Notes under the pieces: model-generated
Database searches by the model: none
What the model saw: only the letters and a program-made list of their open reading frames with translations
Told to the model about the DNA's origin: nothing
DNA from: UBA1141 sp963665155
Lineage (GTDB): Bacteria; Chloroflexota; Dehalococcoidia; Lucifugimonadales; UBA3495
Direction: 5' to 3'
NCBI GenBank assembly: GCA_963665155.2
Contig: CAXXFI010000002.1
Span: 1,426,001 to 1,490,000, forward strand
Length of the DNA stretch: 64,000 nucleotides
Made by a program: the position numbers and the translations under genes
Shown: positions 55,337-61,127 of the stretch, piece by piece
Layout of the letters: each line of letters opens with the position of its first letter
Numbering within the stretch: position 1 is the first letter of the stretch

Positions 55337-55913
55337 CTAGGAGGCCCTCCGGAACCCCAGGGCGAAGCTCTGGGTGCTCCCAGCGCAAGGCCCGCAGGAA
55401 CAACCGCATCGTCTCACAGAACAGGCCCAGCCGGGTGAGTGTGGCGATGTTGCTCATGATGTGGGTGGAGTCCAGCCGTTGCTTTCCGGTGCGTATGCCC
55501 AGCGCCTGGATGATCCGGTCCGTGGTCTCCTGGAAAGCCAGCCGGCCACCGTCGTGCTGCATCAGGCGAACTCGGAAGTTGTGGAGGGTCTTCTGGGGCA
55601 GGTGGGTCTCCTCGATGTCCAGCCGCAGGGCGTGGTGCCAGAGCAGGTTGAACTCTAGTTGTTCCAGAGCTTCATCGTCGGTGAGGTTGAACATCTCTTT
55701 GAGGAGGTGGACCCCGAGGACGGTCTGCACCGCCCGGTTGGGACGGCCGTTGTCCACGCAGTACATGGGAGCAAAGCGCTCCTCGTCAATCAGGGGGAGC
55801 GCCTCGTTTCGGAAAACCTCGGCCCAACTTCTCTCCAGACGCTTAGCCTTCTTCGGCGTCACCAGGAACTGGGACTGCCAGAGGCTCTCTTGCGGGTCTC
55901 GTATTCGGAACAT
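55337..55913 (-). pseudogene. outer IS transposase, N-terminal part
   Basis: First part of the interrupted outer transposase. ATG 55913 after GGGGAGG. The DUF772 domain (MFRIRDPQESLWQSQFLV, CVDNGRPNRAVQTVLGVHLL) and the first catalytic Asp (RLDSTHIMSNIATL). The frame ends in the CTAG at 55340-55337, then continues at 51984 after the nested inserts. Confidence 0.85.
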
Positions 55914-56001
55914 CCTCCCCTCCCTCGGCCAGGCGCTGCCCCAACGCCCTTTCCCCACATTATCCTCCCATTGCCCCCGGAGGACGAGGGGTTTTTACGA
56001 A

Positions 56002-57005
56002 CAAATCATGTTTGGTTCCGGGATATTTCAGCGGGAGCGTTGAGCACCACCGTCGAAGACCTGAGCAGGTTCATGATGATGGTGTTCGGCGACGGGGAAG
56101 CAGATTCCCAACGCATATTGAAGTCCGATACGCTGACGGAAATGTTGACGCCTCAAAATAGTGACGTTCCTTTGGACCTCGATGTCCAATGGGGCTTAGG
56201 TTGGTGGCTGCTTCCCGTTGGCCTGGAATATGCTGGCAAGAATGCCTGGCATTCGGGTGGCGAGGGCATGTGGAATAGCCTTCTGTACACCCTACCCGAG
56301 CATAACCTCGGTGTCGTGGTGCTCAGCAATTCCGCTGAGGCGGCAGGGGCGCCCGAATTCCAGATTGCCATGACGGTATTGGAGCAAGCGCTGGAGCTCA
56401 AGACCGGTCTGGAAAAGCCAGCGGTGGTGGCGCCGGAAGTAGTTTCACTATCTGCCCGTGAATTGCTCCGCTACGCTGGCAGGTACACAACAGACCTCGG
56501 TCGAATGGACATCAGGGTCGACGGAGACGACCTCTATGCCGACCTATTTGGGCAATCCTTCAGGTTGCTCCCTCACTCCGAAGGAAGGTTTTCCATCGAG
56601 GGACTTGACTGCAGTGACGCCCAATTGACCATCAGGACTGTGGATGGTCGCACTGCATTAAAGCTCTTCGGGTTGGCCATTGGTGGCCTGAGTTTCGGCG
56701 AGGGCATTGAGCCTGCCATCGTTTCCGAGGCGTGGATGGACCGCTTTAGGCACCTACGAGATTGTCAATGGAAAGGCCGGTTTCACCGACTTCTTTGCTA
56801 GCGTACAGTTGAGGTACGAGGACGATTTTCTGTTGTTGGACGTTCAATGTGCCATAGAGTGTGATCAAATCGTCTTCCCAATCGGTCCCATTTCAGATGA
56901 CGACGCCTTGTTCCTCGGCATTGGGGGACGTATACGTGGCGAGACGGTCAGCATCGTTGAAGTCGACGGTGAAGATCATCTCTCCTTTTTGGGCTACCTG
57001 CTGAG
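56002..57005 (+). pseudogene. lipoprotein serine hydrolase, 3' part (interrupted)
   Basis: Continuation of the gene at 49772: VWFRDISAGALSTTVEDLSRF, then the third active-site motif as WHSGGEG, and a C-terminal lipocalin-like/DUF domain (LLRYAGRYTTDLGRMDIRVD) with a second domain. A frameshift near 56740 shifts into the frame ending in GYLLRP. There is no separate start. Confidence 0.82.
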
Positions 57006-57020
57006 GCCCTCTCAACGCCG

Positions 57021-59087
57021 GTGCAGGAACCCCTCACAGACGAGGGGCTGGCCGAGTTCGCCACCTACATCGAAGAAAATAGAGAGTTGTACAGAGTGCC
57101 TGGCACGGCCGTAGTCGTGGTTCAGGGAGGCGAGGTGGTGTTCGCCCAAGGCTTCGGGGTGAAGGAAGCCGGCGGTACCGATCCGGTCACACCGGATACG
57201 TTATTCACCATAGGCTCGCTGACCAAGGCGATGACATCCATGATGACCACCACCTTGGTTGATGAAGAGCTGGTAAGTTGGGATACCCCAGTGGTGGAAG
57301 TCATGCCCCAGCTCCAACTCTCCGATGCAGACGCGGTGGGCCAGATAACGCTACGACACTTGTTTGCCCACACCACTGGATTACCCAACACCGACCTGGC
57401 CCTCCTCTTCGCCGGTTTGCCCCCTGAGGGATTCGTCGAGTTCTTGAAAAATGTGCCCCTCAATAGTCGACCAGGCGAGAGCAGGACATACCATAACCAA
57501 GCATACTCAATCGGCGGTTACGTAGCCGCCATGGTTGCCGGGGGAAGATATGGCGACAACCTGCTGGAGACTTACTTAGACTTGATGCAGACGAGGGTGT
57601 TCGATCCCATCGGCATGTCCACAGCCACGCTTTCCGTAGAAGAAGCGGAGGCCAGCCCCAACCACGCAACGCCTCACTACATCACCCTCAACGCGACGTT
57701 GGCGCAAACAGGCTTTGACATCGCGCCAACCCATTACTGGGATGTAGGAGCAACTGCCCCGGCGGGCGGGGTAAGGGCCAGTGCCATGGACGTGGGGAGA
57801 TTCCTGAGGACCATGTTGGCGGAAGGTGTGGCGCCTGATGGAACGCGGGTTGTTTCCGATGAAAACCTTGCTGAGACTTGGACCCAGCAGATTGAGATCA
57901 ATGCCGAACCTTTTCTGGAGGGCGCCGGATACGCCCTGGGGTGGAATCTAGCGGATTACCAAGGGGTCATCGCGCCAACCCATTACTGGGATGTAGGAGC
58001 AACTGCCCCGGCGGGCGGGGTAAGGGCCAGTGCCATGGACGTGGGGAGATTCCTGAGGACCATGTTGGCGGAAGGTGTGGCGCCTGATGGAACGCGGGTT
58101 GTTTCCGATGAAAACCTTGCTGAGACTTGGACCCAGCAGATTGAGATCAATGCCGAACCTTTTCTGGAGGGCGCCGGATACGCCCTGGGGTGGAATCTAG
58201 CGGATTACCAAGGGGTCACCGTGGTGACTCATCAAGGTGGCATCGGAGGCTTCTCCGCTTCCATGGCGTTTGTTCCCGATGCCAGCACCGGTATTGTGAT
58301 ACTCAACAATGTGGATACCCTGGGTTCGGCTCTGGGCCGCAATGTCCAGTACCGGCTGGTGGAGATGCTTTTTGGTCTGGAACCCAAAGTGGAGGAATTT
58401 GCCAAGGCCGAGCTTGAGCAGATCGCAGGTCTCAGTGACCTCTACGCCCAATTGCTGCCGGTCGATCGGGAATCGGTCGCTCCTTATTTGGGGGAATACG
58501 AGTCCGTGGGTAATCCCTACAGCATCGAGTGGCGTGATGGCGGGCTCTGGTTGAGCTGGGGTCCGTTGGATATTGGGCAACTGCTCGCCTCTCCGGACGA
58601 GGGATATGTGGGCATAAGTCCGGGGGAGCTATTTTTCATGCTCTTCCAGTTTGAGGAGGACGAAGATGGCGGCATCACCTTGGTCATTGCCGAAGAGATA
58701 GAGGCGCGGAAATTGGCGTCGTTCGAGGTCGGTCCCTGCCTGACGACGCTGGCTGTTCCTGTTCCCATCGAATTTGTGTACGTGGGAACCATACCCACAG
58801 CGTTCGATGGAATTAACAGCGCAAGCTGCTCGTTCACCAAAGCGGTGGAGACTGTGACGGTGACCTTGAGCGGACCCGCCAATCACACCGAGACGTTCAC
58901 TCTTACCTACGCAGCGACCAACGTTTCTTTCCCCTTGCCGGAAGGAACGCTTTCCATAACCACTCAAGAGATAGTACCGCCGGGTGACTACACGCGTGAG
59001 GTGACCGTCACCTCGGTGGACGGAGAGACCCTGCGAATCACCGGCCAAACCGGCATGCTCACGACGGTGACCATCCTGTCGCCTTAA
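57021..59087 (+). CDS. serine hydrolase (beta-lactamase fold) with internal duplication
   Basis: A 688-residue class C beta-lactamase-like protein. SLTK (TIGSLTKAM) carries the nucleophile, YHNQAY is the YxN motif, HQGG in VVTHQGGIGGF replaces KTG. C-terminal to it are two further domains, the last beta-rich. Residues about 234-316 and 317-399 are identical copies of 83 residues. The start is uncertain: no ribosome site and no signal peptide at GTG 57021, and the frame is open upstream, so its N-terminus may have been lost or may once have been joined to the preceding gene. Relative of 45430 and 49772. Confidence 0.82.
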   Translation: MQEPLTDEGLAEFATYIEENRELYRVPGTAVVVVQGGEVVFAQGFGVKEAGGTDPVTPDTLFTIGSLTKAMTSMMTTTLVDEELVSWDTPVVEVMPQLQLSDADAVGQITLRHLFAHTTGLPNTDLALLFAGLPPEGFVEFLKNVPLNSRPGESRTYHNQAYSIGGYVAAMVAGGRYGDNLLETYLDLMQTRVFDPIGMSTATLSVEEAEASPNHATPHYITLNATLAQTGFDIAPTHYWDVGATAPAGGVRASAMDVGRFLRTMLAEGVAPDGTRVVSDENLAETWTQQIEINAEPFLEGAGYALGWNLADYQGVIAPTHYWDVGATAPAGGVRASAMDVGRFLRTMLAEGVAPDGTRVVSDENLAETWTQQIEINAEPFLEGAGYALGWNLADYQGVTVVTHQGGIGGFSASMAFVPDASTGIVILNNVDTLGSALGRNVQYRLVEMLFGLEPKVEEFAKAELEQIAGLSDLYAQLLPVDRESVAPYLGEYESVGNPYSIEWRDGGLWLSWGPLDIGQLLASPDEGYVGISPGELFFMLFQFEEDEDGGITLVIAEEIEARKLASFEVGPCLTTLAVPVPIEFVYVGTIPTAFDGINSASCSFTKAVETVTVTLSGPANHTETFTLTYAATNVSFPLPEGTLSITTQEIVPPGDYTREVTVTSVDGETLRITGQTGMLTTVTILSP
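57719..58216. repeat. perfect 249-bp tandem duplication (2 copies)
   Basis: Copy 1 57719-57967 and copy 2 57968-58216, identical as far as I could compare. 83 codons, so the frame is kept. Lies between YxN and HQGG motifs of the serine hydrolase. Confidence 0.9.
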
Positions 59088-59134
59088 CCGCTTCAAAAGC
59101 CCAGCTTAGCAGCGCTGGGAATCAATGGAGACTT

Positions 59135-59179
59135 TGTGACATCCTGGGCTGGTGGTTACGCCAGCCCATAGATGTCACA
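59135..59179 (+). terminator. hairpin downstream of serine hydrolase
   Basis: TGTGACATC-C-TGGGCTGG, loop TGGTTACG, CCAGCCCA-TA-GATGTCACA. 17 paired bases with small bulges, 48 bp after the stop. No T run follows, so it may be a 3'-end protecting hairpin. Confidence 0.55.
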
Positions 59180-59360
59180 GCATCCACACTGTTTGCGTTT
59201 CGTGTCTTTAAGCATCCGATGCGAGTTCGCCACTAACTATGTAGTTCCCCAAGCAGTTTCGACCACAGGATAATAGTCTCGATATGGTCAGGCTCCCCGA
59301 ACCACAAATCGAGGGTTAGGGCTCTGATCCTCCCGTAAACCGGGGCCCTACTACCTGCCG

Positions 59361-59398
59361 ATTAGTAATATAATTTCCCCCATGTTATCTTGGCCCGG
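59361..59398 (+). promoter_or_regulatory. TATAAT promoter element of SMP-30 gene B
   Basis: TATAAT at 59369-59374, then TTTCCCCC and TTATCTTGGCCC, the same arrangement as at 43599. The gene starts 100 bp downstream, with extra sequence between. Confidence 0.55.
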
Positions 59399-59474
59399 TA
59401 AATTAGCCCCAATATCCCAGTCAACAGTAAAGGCCAATATGTAACGGTCAATAAATCAGGAACGGAGGAACCCT

Positions 59475-60380
59475 ATGCCCATAGAAAAAATATCGTCAGA
59501 AATGGACCGCATCGTCGCAGCGGATCAAGAGGTCGAGGAGCTTGGCGGTGGCTTCGGCGGAGACCAAGGAGTGGCCGAAGGACCGGTATGGTGGAAAGAG
59601 GGCGGATATCTGCTCTTTAGCGACATCCACGCCAATCGACGGATGAAGTGGGCCCCCGGTGAGGGCGTCACTACTTTCAGGGAACCCACCGACCGAGCCA
59701 ATGGCCTAACTCGCGACATTCAGGGCCGCTTGATTGCCGCCGAGCACGACTCCAGACGGGTAACCAGGCTGGAGCACGACGGCAGCACCACCGTCATAGC
59801 CAACAGCTACAAGGGAAGGCAACTGAACCGGCCCAACGATGTGGTGGTCAAATCCGACGGCTGCATCTATTTCACTGACCCGTGGTCCATCCAGCATGCC
59901 CAGGACCAATGGGACCTGGAATTCTCGGGAGTATTCAGGGTCACTCCGGACCTTGGCAGACTCACTTTGCTGATTGACGACTTTGTGCTGCCCAATGGGT
60001 TGGCATTCTCCCCCGACGAGAGCGTGTTATACATTAACGACAGTCGCAAGGGCCACATCAGGGCATACGACATGTTGCCCACAGGGGCATTGGCCTTGGG
60101 GACCGGCCGGATTTTCGCAGACCTCAGGGGCGATCGCGAGGGCATTCCCGACGGCATGAAAATAGACGTGGAAGGCAATGTCTACTGTGGAGGCTCCGGT
60201 GGCGTCTGGGTGATGGACCCTGCCGGCAAGCATCTGGGAACCATAGTTCACGGGAAATCTGCGACTACGAATATCGCTTGGGGCGATGATGATTGGAAGT
60301 GTCTGTACATCACTTCCAGGAACGAACTTATGCGGATCAGGCTGAACATTCCGGGCATGCCCGTGCCATCGCTGAGCTAG
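59475..60380 (+). CDS. SMP-30/gluconolactonase family protein (copy B)
   Basis: A 301-residue paralogue of the gene at 43664, nearly colinear with it; metal ligands again Glu (AEGPVWWKEG), Asn (RPNDVVVKSDG), Asp (IPDGMKIDVEG). GGAGG site before ATG 59475. Followed 65 bp downstream by a CMD gene on the same strand. The two genes are therefore probably an operon of lactone-handling enzymes. Confidence 0.92.
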   Translation: MPIEKISSEMDRIVAADQEVEELGGGFGGDQGVAEGPVWWKEGGYLLFSDIHANRRMKWAPGEGVTTFREPTDRANGLTRDIQGRLIAAEHDSRRVTRLEHDGSTTVIANSYKGRQLNRPNDVVVKSDGCIYFTDPWSIQHAQDQWDLEFSGVFRVTPDLGRLTLLIDDFVLPNGLAFSPDESVLYINDSRKGHIRAYDMLPTGALALGTGRIFADLRGDREGIPDGMKIDVEGNVYCGGSGGVWVMDPAGKHLGTIVHGKSATTNIAWGDDDWKCLYITSRNELMRIRLNIPGMPVPSLS

Positions 60381-60445
60381 GGTTCGGCCCACCGGTAAAA
60401 TAGGTCCAATTCACGCATCAAACAAATTTTCGAGGAGTGTTCAGA

Positions 60446-60994
60446 ATGACACGATTGCCGGATGTATCCAGGGATCAACTAAGCACCGACGACCAAAAAT
60501 ATTTCGACGAGATTGTGGGCACCCGAGGTAGTATTCGAGGCCCCTACGGCGTCTTGCTCCACAGCCCCGATCTTGCGGCCAGGGTGGCCAACACCGGAGC
60601 CTACGTGCGCTTCGAATTCAAAATGTCCGAAGCCTTGAAAGAAACCGTAATCATTACGGCGGCGGCCCACCAGAAGTCCCAGTACGAGTTCGCCGCCCAC
60701 GCCCGGTTGGCCAGGCAGGCCGGTGTCTCGGAGTCCACCATCAAAGCCATCGCCCAAGGGACCGCTCCGGCAGGGCTGTCCGGCGACGAGGAATTGCTGG
60801 TGCGCTACACCACCGAGTTGCTGCACGACAAGAAAATCTCCGACGCAACATTCAACGCAGTGAAAGACAAATGGGGAGTCAAAGGGGTAATAGACGTGAC
60901 GGCGTTAGTCGGCCACTACCTGCTGGTGGCCCAAATCCTGGCAGCTTTCGAAGTAGACCTGGCCGAAGGAATGACCGCCGAGTTGCCAGCTTAA
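60446..60994 (+). CDS. carboxymuconolactone decarboxylase family protein
   Basis: A 182-residue single-domain CMD/AhpD-like protein: FKMSEALKETVIITAAAHQ, then EFAAHARLARQAGVSESTIK and the C-terminal VALGHYLL-like VTALVGHYLLVAQILAAFEV. It has no CxxC. Start ATG 60446 follows GAGGAG; the GTG at 60437 is too close to it. Likely co-transcribed with the SMP-30 gene. Related to the tandem CMD protein at 15096 but in a different subfamily. Confidence 0.88.
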   Translation: MTRLPDVSRDQLSTDDQKYFDEIVGTRGSIRGPYGVLLHSPDLAARVANTGAYVRFEFKMSEALKETVIITAAAHQKSQYEFAAHARLARQAGVSESTIKAIAQGTAPAGLSGDEELLVRYTTELLHDKKISDATFNAVKDKWGVKGVIDVTALVGHYLLVAQILAAFEVDLAEGMTAELPA

Positions 60995-61039
60995 GCATCA
61001 AAGGCAATCTTTCCCATATACCCCCAATGGGATCAAAGC

Positions 61040-61085
61040 GATCAAAAAAGCCCCCCTTTCTAAAAGGGGGGTTGGGGGTATTTCG
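61040..61085 (-). terminator. GC-rich hairpin between convergent genes
   Basis: CCCCCCTTT-CT-AAAAGGGGGG with A6 on the left, so a T run follows on the minus strand: terminator for the FAD/Fe-S gene and probably bidirectional. REP-like. Confidence 0.7.
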
Positions 61086-61127
61086 GTTGCCACTACCACC
61101 GCTGTGTCACACAAACAATAAGTAACA

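Larger units (their letters stand above)
50709..56001. mobile_element. outer IS1182-like element, interrupted by nested elements
   Basis: The ends read CTCGTAACAAGGCCTG at left and (reversed) TTCGTAAAAACCCCTC at right. The flanks repeat: AACCCATGTTTGATTCC before and AAATCATGTTTGGTTCC after, an imperfect target duplication. Without the nested inserts (51985-55340) it would be about 1.94 kb. Its single transposase runs on the minus strand in two parts. Confidence 0.8.
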
